A stretch of DNA of 64,000 bases from NCBI GenBank assembly GCA_031423615.1, contig JANPFV010000082.1:1-64000 (forward strand), written 5' to 3'. This document shows positions 43,956-52,345 of this stretch, one piece after another (position 1 is the stretch's first letter; the number at the start of each line of letters is the position of its first letter). Both the position numbers and the translations under genes were made by a program. The stretch comes from JADLGJ01 sp031423615. GTDB taxonomy: Bacteria; Omnitrophota; Gorgyraeia; Zapsychrales; JANLHA01. The notes below the pieces were generated by a model, which saw only the letters and a list, made by a program, of their open reading frames with translations, was not told the DNA's origin and ran no database searches.

Positions 43956-45053
43956 ATGTTAAAAGAAATTAAAGCCCAGATCGACAAAAGCCTCGAACGC
44001 TTTCTCGACAAAATCAAAATTGATTACAAACTTCACCTCGTCGATCCCATCCTTTATGCCAGCATCCGTGAATTTTGCCTGCGGGACGGCAAAAGGATCC
44101 GTCCTATCCTGCTGGCGTTAAGTTACAAAGGCTACCGCAAAAACGCCGCCCGGATGTCTCCTTCCATTTATTATGCTTCCACCTGCATTGAACTCTTACA
44201 TAACTTCATGCTCATCCATGACGATATTATCGACCGTTCGGATCTTCGCCGGGGAAAACCGACATTGCATCGCCTTTTACAAAAAGCGGCCAACATTCCG
44301 CAGAAAGAACGGCTCGGCCGTGATTTAAGCCTCGTGGCCGGAGACATTGTTTATGCTTTGGCCATCGACGCATTTTTGTCGATCAACGAAGAATTGCAGC
44401 GCAAAGAACGCGCGCTCAAATATTTTATTCAAACCGCGGTTTTTACGGCCATGGGGGAATTTGCCGACACCCTTCACGGCGTGCGCGGACTCAACAAAGT
44501 CACGGAGAAAGATGTTTTTCTGAATTACACCTTAAAAACCGCGCGTTATACTTTCGACTGTCCTTTGGTCGTCGGCGCCATTCTGGCCGGCGCAGGCCAT
44601 AAAGACATTAAATCTCTCTCGAAACTGGGCCTTTTAATCGGACAGGCTTTTCAAATCCAGGATGATGTGATCGGAATTTTTGACACCCAAAAGAATATCG
44701 GCAAATCGATATTAAGCGATTTGGCTGAGTCCAAAAAAACCCTCTTGGTCTGCCATGCTTACCGCGTCTTAAAAGGCCAGGAGCGTCAAAAGTTTTTAAA
44801 GATTTTTTCCAAGAATAAAAAAACTTACAACGATCTAATCGCCGTGCGGCAAATTTTTATCCAAGCCCAGAGCCTTAGCTATAGCTTAGAACAAATCCAG
44901 AGGCGCCTGGCCGAATCGCTTAAAATTTTACAGAACTTACAAATGGCGCCGAAATACAAAAAACTGATCGAGAAATGTCTCTTTCAGCTTTTTAAACACA
45001 GCGAAATCCTCGGACGCCAATATCAGGTCAAGGCTGCTTCTTTTCGGCGCTGA
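43956..45053 (+). CDS. polyprenyl diphosphate synthase
   Basis: A roughly 365-residue trans-isoprenyl diphosphate synthase. The first Asp-rich motif is LIHDDIIDRSDLRRGKPT and the second is QIQDDVIGIFD, both needed for Mg-diphosphate binding. DGKRIRPIL is the usual substrate region. Chain length (geranylgeranyl versus longer) cannot be told. The start is uncertain: ATG at 43947 or 43956, or TTG at 43920; none has a good ribosome site. It is one of the few plus-strand genes. Its 3' end overlaps the convergent TPR gene by 26 bp. Confidence 0.9.
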   Translation: MLKEIKAQIDKSLERFLDKIKIDYKLHLVDPILYASIREFCLRDGKRIRPILLALSYKGYRKNAARMSPSIYYASTCIELLHNFMLIHDDIIDRSDLRRGKPTLHRLLQKAANIPQKERLGRDLSLVAGDIVYALAIDAFLSINEELQRKERALKYFIQTAVFTAMGEFADTLHGVRGLNKVTEKDVFLNYTLKTARYTFDCPLVVGAILAGAGHKDIKSLSKLGLLIGQAFQIQDDVIGIFDTQKNIGKSILSDLAESKKTLLVCHAYRVLKGQERQKFLKIFSKNKKTYNDLIAVRQIFIQAQSLSYSLEQIQRRLAESLKILQNLQMAPKYKKLIEKCLFQLFKHSEILGRQYQVKAASFRR

Positions 45054-47043
45054 GACTGGCCAATTCTTTTAAAAGTCCCTGCAATATTTCGTCATTCGGA
45101 TTCACTTTAAGACCCTGCTTCCAAATAAAGGCGGCTTTTTCAAACTGGCCGGCGTTGGCAAAAATCTTTCCCGCTTCGACATAAGCAAAAAGATCTTGAG
45201 GATAGAGGGCTATGGCCTTTAAATAATATTTTATCGAATCTTTAATATGTCCTTTCCTCGCCAACAGGCCGCCCAACTCCTTTAAGAAACCTTGCCCCTG
45301 AATCACCAGCAAAAAATCTCCCGCGCGGTCAATTGTCGTTTGTGATCCGTGATCTTTCAGACTGAGAGCCAAAAGAGCATACAGCACCCGTTCATCCTTG
45401 GCTTGTTGGGCATACGCCCGACGGTAAAATTCCAATGCTTCTTCCCAATGCCCCTTTTGTTCCAAGACCTGACCCAAATTCAAATAAATTTCCAAGCTAT
45501 AGGGATTGAGCGCATTGGCTTTACGCAAATGTTCCTCAGCCGCATCCAGTTTCATTTTTCGCAAATAGCACACACCCAAATTATTGTGTGTAACCGAAGA
45601 TTCCGGATTAACCTCCAGAGACTTTTTAAAATAATCAATGGCTTGGGCTTCTTCCCCTTCCTGCCACGCCATGTCGGCTAAATTTGTATAGATCTGCCAA
45701 TCACTGCGCTCATTCGCAATAGCCCTTTGAAACCACATCTTCGCTTCGGCAAACTGGCCACGCAAAAACAAAGCATTGGCTAAATAAAAATTGACCATCT
45801 TATTTTGCGGTGCCTGTTTCTGCCAGTACCGGCACTGCCGGACTTCGTCCGCCCATAGGAAATTATACCGTTGAGAAACCACCGCCGGAACAATGATGAT
45901 GACGGCCAGCAGACTTAAAAAGATCCCGGAGTCTCCCGCCCTTTTTATTTTCATGACAAACAGACTGGCCAAAGTGAATAAACCGATCGACGGGAAAAAA
46001 AGCCAGTGGGGTTCTATCATAAACCCTTCTTCCGGCCGGAACAGACAGCCCACTAAAATCGGCAACCATCCAATAAGAAACCAAAATAAAAAGGCGGTCT
46101 TTCTGTCACGCAAACCCCATCGATAAATCAAAAAAACAATCGTTCCCATTCCGGCCCAAAAAACGCTTAACCATAAAACAAGGCGATTTTGCACGAGAGG
46201 AGTTGTCCACATCAGGACAATGCCTTGCAAGGTAAAAATTTTAGCGATATACCACGTAAAAATCTTTGTAAAGGTCGCGGCGTAATTTCCTAACGTCAGG
46301 CTGGAAAAACTGCCGGCACTCTCCAACACACTCACCTTCACACCGGCATAAATTAATGCAACTACAAAAAATGGCCCCGCGGAGGCAATCGACGACAGGC
46401 CACTTTTTTTGAAAAATACAAAAGCCACGAGAATCAAATAAAAAGGTAATGTCGCGGCGGTTTCGTGACACAACAATGCGGCCACAAAACCCAGCAAACT
46501 TAAAATAAAATAAAAATTTTTACGGCTTGTCCCGGTCATCGCTTGAGAATAAAAATAAATCGCCCCCAGCATCATGATGACCTCAACGGCTAAATATCCC
46601 GCCGAGACATAATTGACCATCAATGTATTAATCGGATGAACAGCAAAAAGCACGGCGGTTAACAAACCCACATTGTCATCTTCCGTCAAACGCCGGATAA
46701 CAATGTAAATCATAAAGCAGATCCCAACGAGCAACGCCAAATTCGTCAAGTGGTAGAAAACAACGTTTTTCCCAAACCAGAAATATTCCAAAGAAATAAG
46801 GACATGGCACAGCGGGCGATAATCCGTAGCGTAGGCCGAAGACTCCAATCCCAAAGACTTATTCCCTCCGGGCAGAAAATTATATAAAATCCTGTGCAGA
46901 TTTTGCGTTAAAGGATTTTTTAAGAAAAGCGAATCATCATCAATCATAAAAGGATTGCCCAAACTGGAGCCATAGAGGGCAAAACAAAGCAAAAAAAGCA
47001 ATCCCGAGACTAACCACATCCGTTGAGAAATATTCTTAAGCAT
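45028..47043 (-). CDS. TMTC-like membrane glycosyltransferase with TPR repeats
   Basis: A 671-residue protein. Residues 1-390 hold about ten membrane helices. The first extracytoplasmic loop has NPFMIDDDSLF, an acidic DDD motif like the catalytic site of GT-C/PMT enzymes. HPINTLMVNYVSA resembles the conserved segment of TMTC-type O-mannosyltransferases. Residues about 410-660 form six or so TPRs (VTHNNLGVCYLRKMKLDAAEEH and others). A membrane sugar transferase that recruits proteins through TPRs is the likely role; the substrate is unknown. The ATG has GGAG upstream. Confidence 0.8.
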   Translation of the reverse strand: MLKNISQRMWLVSGLLFLLCFALYGSSLGNPFMIDDDSLFLKNPLTQNLHRILYNFLPGGNKSLGLESSAYATDYRPLCHVLISLEYFWFGKNVVFYHLTNLALLVGICFMIYIVIRRLTEDDNVGLLTAVLFAVHPINTLMVNYVSAGYLAVEVIMMLGAIYFYSQAMTGTSRKNFYFILSLLGFVAALLCHETAATLPFYLILVAFVFFKKSGLSSIASAGPFFVVALIYAGVKVSVLESAGSFSSLTLGNYAATFTKIFTWYIAKIFTLQGIVLMWTTPLVQNRLVLWLSVFWAGMGTIVFLIYRWGLRDRKTAFLFWFLIGWLPILVGCLFRPEEGFMIEPHWLFFPSIGLFTLASLFVMKIKRAGDSGIFLSLLAVIIIVPAVVSQRYNFLWADEVRQCRYWQKQAPQNKMVNFYLANALFLRGQFAEAKMWFQRAIANERSDWQIYTNLADMAWQEGEEAQAIDYFKKSLEVNPESSVTHNNLGVCYLRKMKLDAAEEHLRKANALNPYSLEIYLNLGQVLEQKGHWEEALEFYRRAYAQQAKDERVLYALLALSLKDHGSQTTIDRAGDFLLVIQGQGFLKELGGLLARKGHIKDSIKYYLKAIALYPQDLFAYVEAGKIFANAGQFEKAAFIWKQGLKVNPNDEILQGLLKELASLSAEKKQP

Positions 47044-47060
47044 TTTTTCTCCGTTGCTTC

Positions 47061-48164
47061 TTAAATAATTTTTACGGCAATGGCATCTAAAACCAAACGA
47101 CCGGCTGCGGTCGCTTGCAGACGCGGTCCGTTCAACGACAATAAACCCTGGTCGATCAAATTATCGATCTGTTGTCGAAGGTCCTTCGGTAATTGGCAAT
47201 TCAATTTTTCTTCATGTTCACAGACAATGACGCCTGTATTCATTCTTAAACCAAAAATCAGCGCTTCTCGCAAGCGCGCTTCTTTCGAGAGAACTTCATG
47301 TCCTTCTTCGGGACTCTCTTGGGCTTGCACCTTCTTTAAATAATCCGCCAGCCGGCTGGTGTTCCAATTCCGACGGCCGTCGAGGTGGCCGTGGCTGCCC
47401 ATTCCCAGGCCAATATAATTTCCACCTTGCCAATAATTAATATTGTGCTTTGATTCAAAACCCGGCCGGCTAAAATTGCTGACTTCATACTGAGACATCC
47501 CAGCGTCATTGAGCAATGACGTGACCAAAACATATTGCTCGGCTTGGGCGTGATCATCCTGCTGCCGGATCTTCTGGACATAAAATTTGCTATGCTCCTC
47601 GACCGTCAAAGTATAAATCGAAACATGTTCGCTGCCCAGATCCAGCACCGCCTTGACATCCTTTTCGATTTGCTCGGGTGTCTGCTGCAAAAAAGAATAC
47701 ATCAAGTCGACATTGATGTTTTTAAACCCAGCCGCGCGCAAATCCCTAAACGCATACAAAGCCTTAAAGGAATCATGAACCCGCCCCAGATATTTCAAAT
47801 AAGCATCATTCAGTGTCTGTATGCCCAGACTAACACGATTGACGCCGAGGCTAAACAGGAGTTTTGCTTTTTCTGGATTCAGATTTTCGGGATTGGCTTC
47901 AACGGTTATTTCGCAGTCCGGCGAAATAACAAAGCGCTGTCGCAACATCATAAACAACCGTTCAATTTGCGCGGGCGTCAAAAGACTCGGCGTTCCGCCT
48001 CCCAAATAAATCGTTTTAAGATGTTCTCCATGATATCGGCCGGCCTCCGCAGACAAGGCCGCCACATATTCATCCCTGCGGTGCTCTTGGGCGATAGAGA
48101 CGGCAAAGGAACAATAAAAACATTTGCGTTCGCAAAAGGGAATATGAATATAAAGAGATGTCAT
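47061..48164 (-). CDS. hemW: HemW-type radical SAM protein
   Basis: A 367-residue radical SAM enzyme. The cluster motif HIPFCERKCFYCSF (CxxxCxxC) is near the N-terminus, followed by YLGGGTPSLLTP and VEANPE. The C-terminal HNINYWQGGNYIGLGMGSHG is the HemW signature. HemW binds heme and is a chaperone for heme insertion; it is not the true coproporphyrinogen dehydrogenase HemN, with which it is often confused. The ATG at 48162-48164 begins TSLYIHIPFC as in homologues; a longer frame has no support. Confidence 0.92.
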   Translation of the reverse strand: MTSLYIHIPFCERKCFYCSFAVSIAQEHRRDEYVAALSAEAGRYHGEHLKTIYLGGGTPSLLTPAQIERLFMMLRQRFVISPDCEITVEANPENLNPEKAKLLFSLGVNRVSLGIQTLNDAYLKYLGRVHDSFKALYAFRDLRAAGFKNINVDLMYSFLQQTPEQIEKDVKAVLDLGSEHVSIYTLTVEEHSKFYVQKIRQQDDHAQAEQYVLVTSLLNDAGMSQYEVSNFSRPGFESKHNINYWQGGNYIGLGMGSHGHLDGRRNWNTSRLADYLKKVQAQESPEEGHEVLSKEARLREALIFGLRMNTGVIVCEHEEKLNCQLPKDLRQQIDNLIDQGLLSLNGPRLQATAAGRLVLDAIAVKII

Positions 48165-48357
48165 AAAATTATTTAAATTTTTATTTTTTCTTACGCTTTG
48201 CGCATAATTAACATTTTTTTCGCAATTGTTTTTACAATCCACTGTGACTATTTAGCGGTCGGTGAAGAATTTTATTTCTCCGTCGGATAAAACGCCATTA
48301 TTTTTTTATTTCTATTTTAACAGAATTAATTTTAATAAAAAATTGTTTAGAAAATTT

Positions 48358-48385
48358 TTGCATCTCTTATCCCGTATGTTATTAT
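48358..48385 (+). promoter_or_regulatory. promoter of the 16-aa basic peptide gene
   Basis: TTGCAT (48358-48363), 16-nt spacer, TATTAT (48380-48385) in an A+T-rich region. It predicts a transcript start near 48392 and a leader of about 50 nt. A second -10-like CATAAT lies at 48391-48396. Confidence 0.6.
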
Positions 48386-48440
48386 TAAAACATAATTAGC
48401 AATTCAACATCATCTTTATCTCTGAGAAAGGAGACAAACG

Positions 48441-48491
48441 ATGGCTACAAAGAAAAAAGCAGCTAAGAAAAAGACAGCTAAGAGAAAATAA
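48441..48491 (+). CDS. 16-residue lysine-rich peptide
   Basis: ATG at 48441 to TAA at 48491 encodes MATKKKAAKKKTAKRK, nine Lys and one Arg in 16 residues. It has an excellent ribosome site (AAAGGAG, 8 nt before the ATG), its own promoter and a terminator-like hairpin 25 nt after the stop, so it appears to be a complete monocistronic gene. The composition resembles the C-terminal tails of histone H1-like or HU-like proteins, suggesting nucleic-acid binding. Alternatives are a leader peptide whose Lys codons control the downstream hairpin and the YfhO gene, or chance. I know of no family for it. Confidence 0.55.
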   Translation: MATKKKAAKKKTAKRK

Positions 48492-48515
48492 TTCTCAAAG
48501 CCCGCATTTACCAGC

Positions 48516-48546
48516 AAACCCCTCGGCATCAAACCCGGGGGGTTTT
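48516..48546 (+). terminator. terminator-like hairpin after the basic peptide gene
   Basis: AAACCCC (48516-48522) and GGGGTTT (48539-48545) pair around a 16-nt loop, then TTTTGGTTT. It lies between the peptide gene and the YfhO-family gene. The U-tract is imperfect, so read-through or attenuation is possible. Confidence 0.6.
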
Positions 48547-48555
48547 GGTTTATGA

Positions 48556-48561
48556 TATACT
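48556..48561 (+). promoter_or_regulatory. -10 element close to the YfhO-family start
   Basis: TATACT ends six bases before the ATG at 48568, and no ribosome site is visible. If used, it would give an almost leaderless transcript. No good -35 is seen. Confidence 0.35.
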
Positions 48562-48567
48562 AAACCC

Positions 48568-50943
48568 ATGCCGCGATCCCGATCTTTTGATCATCCTCTA
48601 AAAATATCTTTTCTTTTGGCCTTTGTCCTGTCTTTGGCTTTTTACGATATAGTTTTTCTCAACAAAACATTTAAAGTCACCACCGCGAATTCTCAAGCGC
48701 TCCCTAGCGGCGTTTATGGACAGCAAGACAACAAACCCCGTTTCATTCCGGCCAACGGAACGGACGCGCCGGTTTCCGAAGAGCCTATTTACGAATTTAT
48801 AAAACAAAATATCCGTCGAGGAATTCTGCCACTGTGGAACCCCCATCAAGCCTGCGGTTATGCTTTGATTGGCATGCTTGAAATCGGCCTCTTCTTTCCC
48901 CTGACGCTCATTATGTATATTCTCCCCAATATAATGGCCTGGGACTGCCTCATCTTAGCGCGACTTTTCTTTGCGGGATTATTCATGTTTTGGTTTATGC
49001 GGCGGATGGGGTTTAAAGATCCCCCCGCTTTATGCAGCGCGATCGTATTTATGCTCAGCGGGCCTATGATCTTACTGCAATATTGGACCGCGAATGTGGA
49101 TTTGCTGACCCCGCTCTTACTTTTGGCGCTGGATCGACTTATTATTAGAGAAGCTAGCCCAAAGTCCATCGCCTTTCTGAGTATAACCATCGCCTTAACA
49201 ATCTTTGCCGGACATCCGGAACATGTTTTCTTGGTCAATGCCTTTGGCTTGACTTTTTTTCTTTATCGAACGTTCTCGCTTCATTATAAACCCGCCTACA
49301 AAAAGATATTTTTCTCTTATGCCGTGGCCTATGGACTGGGCGTCGGCCTCGCGGCGATCGTCTTCTTTCCCTTTTTAAACAATCTCATGGCTGGAGAATT
49401 CTGGACAGGCCATCCCGACGGCACGGGACTTTTGATGGAAGAACAGCGCGATCGCGCTCTATCTTTAGCTTTGCCCCATTTTTTTCAAAAAGAAAATTTA
49501 ACTTTCGATTTCACGTTTGCCGGTTGGTGGGGCGGGTATCTGGGAACCTTGCCGCTGGCCCTCGCCTTTTTAAGTTTATTTAACAAACAGAAGCGAGGTC
49601 TCAACTATTTCTTCGGCATCTTACTGGTCCTGATCATCAGCAAAGAATACGGCCTGTTTTTTATCAATTGGATAGGGCATTTGCCTCTCTTTGATACCTG
49701 TCGTTACGCCATTCATACCCCCCCTTTAGCCGCCTTCACCGTCGCTATACTCAGTGGAATGGGACTGCGGAGTATTTCACAGGCCAAGAAATATTTTTTC
49801 AAAGGCCTGGTCTTTGTGGCTGGTCTTTCGGTGATCGTGATGTTGCATCTTTTTTTTCTACGAAAAAGCGGACATTTTGACATTTCCCTCCAAGCCAGTG
49901 CCTTTGCTTTGTTTTTGTTAATATTATTTCAAATCATTTTATGGCTCAAAGACCGCGGACTTCTCAAAAGAAAAACCGTGGGCCTTATTATGGTCACCTT
50001 GATCTTTTCTGAATTGTTTCTCTATATTCACCGGGAACATCCTCGCCGCTTTGATTCTTTCGCTAAAGTTCCTTATATCGAATTCTTAAAATCGCAAGAC
50101 ACCCCCAGCCGTAGCTATGGCATCTTTTGGGCCTTTTATCCCAACACCGCAACCGGTTTCGGCGTGGATGATCTGGGATATTTTCTGGGGTTAGTCCCGA
50201 GCCGCTATGTGGATTTCGTAAATGCGCTGGTCCTGGAAAATCATTTTCAAAAAAACCTCCGTCCCCCGGCTTTGCGCGCCATGCCTATTGCCGCTGACAA
50301 GCGTAATATTCTGGATCTCCTCAATGTCCGTTATATTATTGTCCCGACGGACGGACGGTTCAAAAAATTACTGCCCGACCCTGAAGAATTTAAAAAACAA
50401 ATGAAAATGGTTTATAGCGGGGAAGTTGTGATTTATGAAAGACCCCATGTTTTGCCGCGGGCCTATATTGTCCGGCGCGTTATTTTTACGCCCGATAAAG
50501 ATAAATCCCTGGATTTTATCAAACGCCTAGGTCTGGCCGCTCACGAGGGTGTGGTGATCACCCATGCGCCGGACCGAAAAATTTCTTCACACATCAATGC
50601 TTTGCCGATCCACGACGCATCAAGCATAAAAATTATCCGTTCAAATCCCAATGACGTTGTTTTGCAGGCGGAAATGAAAAATGCGGGATTAGTCGTTCTC
50701 TCCGATGCGTATCATCCCGACTGGAAGGTTTATATCGACGGAAAAGCCAGTGAGGTTTTTCAAACGAATTATCTGGTGCGCTCCGTTTTTGTGCCGGAAG
50801 GCCGGCACAGGGTGCAGTTTATTTTTAGTCCTAAATCTTTTTACGCAGGCCTCGCTGTCAGCATCGTGTCCTTGCTTTTACTCATCGGACTTTTCTTTCT
50901 TCCCAATAAAAAACCCCCGTCCACTTTCGCAAACAGGGGCTGA
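48568..50943 (+). CDS. YfhO-family membrane protein
   Basis: A 791-residue multispan protein with a long periplasmic loop after the first helix, about eleven further membrane segments and a beta-rich C-terminal region ending in a last helix. The end DAYHPDWKVYIDGKA...VFVPEGRHRVQFIFSPKSF is the hallmark of YfhO proteins, which are GT-C-like enzymes used to glycosylate lipoteichoic acid in Bacillus. Here a role in modifying surface glycans or lipids is inferred. It ends 12 bp from the convergent 89-aa gene. Confidence 0.85.
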   Translation: MPRSRSFDHPLKISFLLAFVLSLAFYDIVFLNKTFKVTTANSQALPSGVYGQQDNKPRFIPANGTDAPVSEEPIYEFIKQNIRRGILPLWNPHQACGYALIGMLEIGLFFPLTLIMYILPNIMAWDCLILARLFFAGLFMFWFMRRMGFKDPPALCSAIVFMLSGPMILLQYWTANVDLLTPLLLLALDRLIIREASPKSIAFLSITIALTIFAGHPEHVFLVNAFGLTFFLYRTFSLHYKPAYKKIFFSYAVAYGLGVGLAAIVFFPFLNNLMAGEFWTGHPDGTGLLMEEQRDRALSLALPHFFQKENLTFDFTFAGWWGGYLGTLPLALAFLSLFNKQKRGLNYFFGILLVLIISKEYGLFFINWIGHLPLFDTCRYAIHTPPLAAFTVAILSGMGLRSISQAKKYFFKGLVFVAGLSVIVMLHLFFLRKSGHFDISLQASAFALFLLILFQIILWLKDRGLLKRKTVGLIMVTLIFSELFLYIHREHPRRFDSFAKVPYIEFLKSQDTPSRSYGIFWAFYPNTATGFGVDDLGYFLGLVPSRYVDFVNALVLENHFQKNLRPPALRAMPIAADKRNILDLLNVRYIIVPTDGRFKKLLPDPEEFKKQMKMVYSGEVVIYERPHVLPRAYIVRRVIFTPDKDKSLDFIKRLGLAAHEGVVITHAPDRKISSHINALPIHDASSIKIIRSNPNDVVLQAEMKNAGLVVLSDAYHPDWKVYIDGKASEVFQTNYLVRSVFVPEGRHRVQFIFSPKSFYAGLAVSIVSLLLLIGLFFLPNKKPPSTFANRG
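50908..50939 (-). terminator. Rho-independent terminator of the 89-aa gene
   Basis: On the minus strand GCCCCTGTTT...GACGGGGG is followed directly by TTTTTT. It lies 17 bp after the 89-aa gene's stop, inside the 3' end of the convergent YfhO-family gene. Confidence 0.7.
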
Positions 50944-50955
50944 CTCAATGGCTTC

Positions 50956-51225
50956 TTATTTCTTCTTGCGGTTAGTCATCTTTTTTGTTTTCTCGGTACG
51001 CTTGGAACGGGCCTGACCTTTACGTTTCTTAGCTTGGATAGCCGTATATTTTTCTGGAAGATGATATTTCATCCAGCCTTCGGCATAAAGCTTAAGCCAT
51101 TCATCCGTCGCACGTTCAATTCCGATGGAATATCCTGCCTTCTGGCTTTCAATCCACAAATGCCGATTGATTTCTTCAATCACGCGTTTGTCCTTCAGTA
51201 AGTCACGAAGTTCATCAATTTTCAT
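50956..51225 (-). CDS. small protein with a very basic C-terminal tail, unknown function
   Basis: An 89-residue protein. The first 60 residues look like a compact helical domain (KIDELRDLLKDKRVIEEINR, EWLKLYAEGWMKYHLPEKY). The last 25 are almost all Lys/Arg with Ser/Thr (KKRKGQARSKRTEKTKK, then ending NRKKK), suggesting RNA or DNA binding. The ATG at 51223-51225 follows GAGGG. It has its own terminator. I do not recognise a family. Its tail resembles in composition the 16-aa peptide encoded 2.5 kb away. Confidence 0.7.
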   Translation of the reverse strand: MKIDELRDLLKDKRVIEEINRHLWIESQKAGYSIGIERATDEWLKLYAEGWMKYHLPEKYTAIQAKKRKGQARSKRTEKTKKMTNRKKK

Positions 51226-51304
51226 AAGCCCTCACAGTGTTTCCCGCTTTTTGAAAGTCAGTATAGCGTACTTCCTTTAAAACACAAAAGAAAATTATCC
51301 CTAT

Positions 51305-52036
51305 TTACTTTAAAATTTCCCGGCTTCCCGAATACGGACGGGACTGTGCCAACTGTGAAAATAAAATGCCCAGCTCATAAAGAATGAGCAGCGGAATGGT
51401 CAAAATGATCTGGCTGACTACGTCGGGAGGCGTCAAAATGGCGGCCACGATCAGAATGAAAACAATCGCATAACGGCGTTTCTGCCGTAAAAACTCTGGC
51501 GTCGCAATTCCGATCCGCGCCAGAAATCCCAGAATAAGAGGCAATTCAAATGTCACCCCCGATGAAATCACGATGGTCCCGATAAAAGAAATATATTTGT
51601 CCACCGTGATCATGGGCACCATCCACGATGAAGAAAAACTGAGAAGAAAATTAATGGAAATGGGCAGCATCACAAAATATCCGAAAGCGGCCCCGCCCAA
51701 AAAAAACAGCAAGGACAACGGGCCGAAAATTTTCACGTAACGCTGTTCCTCTATTGTTAAACCGAGGCTGATAAATTTCCAAAACTGATAAAGGATGACG
51801 GGAAGAGCCACAAAAAAGCCGCCAATCATGGCCAAGGTCACATGGGCATTGAACGCTTCAGCCGGAGAAGTAAAAACGATCTTTCCAACGGGGCGAACTA
51901 CGTAACGGATCACCGGGTCGAGCCAATTCCAGACGACGATTGACCCGATGCCGAAGGCGGCGAGTGATTTGATCAAACGGCCGCGCAATTCATGCAAATG
52001 GGTGAAAAATGAAAGGACTTGCGGAGAGAAAGACAT
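51305..52036 (-). CDS. tatC: Sec-independent translocase subunit TatC
   Basis: A 243-residue six-helix receptor for twin-arginine signal peptides. The N-terminal HLHELRGRLIKSLAAF holds the conserved Glu that contacts RR signals. FxPAEAFNAHVTLA and VSSGVTFELPLILGFLARIG are TatC signatures, the latter ending at the conserved polar site. Length is normal. It is downstream of tatA, separated by 116 bp with a stem-loop. Confidence 0.95.
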   Translation of the reverse strand: MSFSPQVLSFFTHLHELRGRLIKSLAAFGIGSIVVWNWLDPVIRYVVRPVGKIVFTSPAEAFNAHVTLAMIGGFFVALPVILYQFWKFISLGLTIEEQRYVKIFGPLSLLFFLGGAAFGYFVMLPISINFLLSFSSSWMVPMITVDKYISFIGTIVISSGVTFELPLILGFLARIGIATPEFLRQKRRYAIVFILIVAAILTPPDVVSQIILTIPLLILYELGILFSQLAQSRPYSGSREILK

Positions 52037-52114
52037 GATAAAAATACGACCCGGAAACTAGTGCACGGTCAAATTAATTTTAAAAAGTTTACCTTTAGAA
52101 AAAGTGCACTGTTG

Positions 52115-52152
52115 TACTGTGTTTCACTATTAACAATTAGATTTACACAGTA
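52115..52152. other. stem-loop between tatA and tatC
   Basis: TACTGTGT (52115-52122) and ACACAGTA (52145-52152) pair perfectly around a 22-nt A+T-rich loop, starting at the base after the tatA stop. A TTTTT run follows on the minus strand about 12 nt later. It may be a partial terminator that makes TatA more abundant than TatC. Confidence 0.5.
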
Positions 52153-52326
52153 CTAGGCGTCTTTATTTTCATTTTCCTTTTTGTCGGTATCTCCTTTAAG
52201 GGCTTTTTGGAATTCCCTGATCGCCTTTCCCAAGGAACTGCCAATTTCCGGCAGGCGCTTGGAACCAAAAAGAAAAAGAATAACGACTAAAATCAAAAGC
52301 AATTCCAGAATTCCTATACGTCCCAT
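52153..52326 (-). CDS. tatA: twin-arginine translocase subunit TatA/E
   Basis: A 57-residue protein: one N-terminal membrane helix (GILELLLILVVILFLFG), then the FGSKRLPEIGSSLGKAIREF hinge and amphipathic helix diagnostic of TatA/TatE. An acidic/Lys tail (DTDKKENENKDA) completes it. The polar residue in the membrane helix is Glu8. It lacks the longer tail of TatB, and no tatB is nearby, so a minimal TatAC system is likely. The ATG at 52324-52326 follows GAGGAG. It is upstream of tatC. Confidence 0.95.
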   Translation of the reverse strand: MGRIGILELLLILVVILFLFGSKRLPEIGSSLGKAIREFQKALKGDTDKKENENKDA

Positions 52327-52345
52327 GACCGCGACTCCTCTTTTT

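Noticed and set aside
47061..48164. HemN (oxygen-independent coproporphyrinogen oxidase)
   Set aside because: The motif HIPFCERKCFYCSF with CxxxCxxC only and the HNINYWQGG block fit HemW; no extra HemN cysteine.
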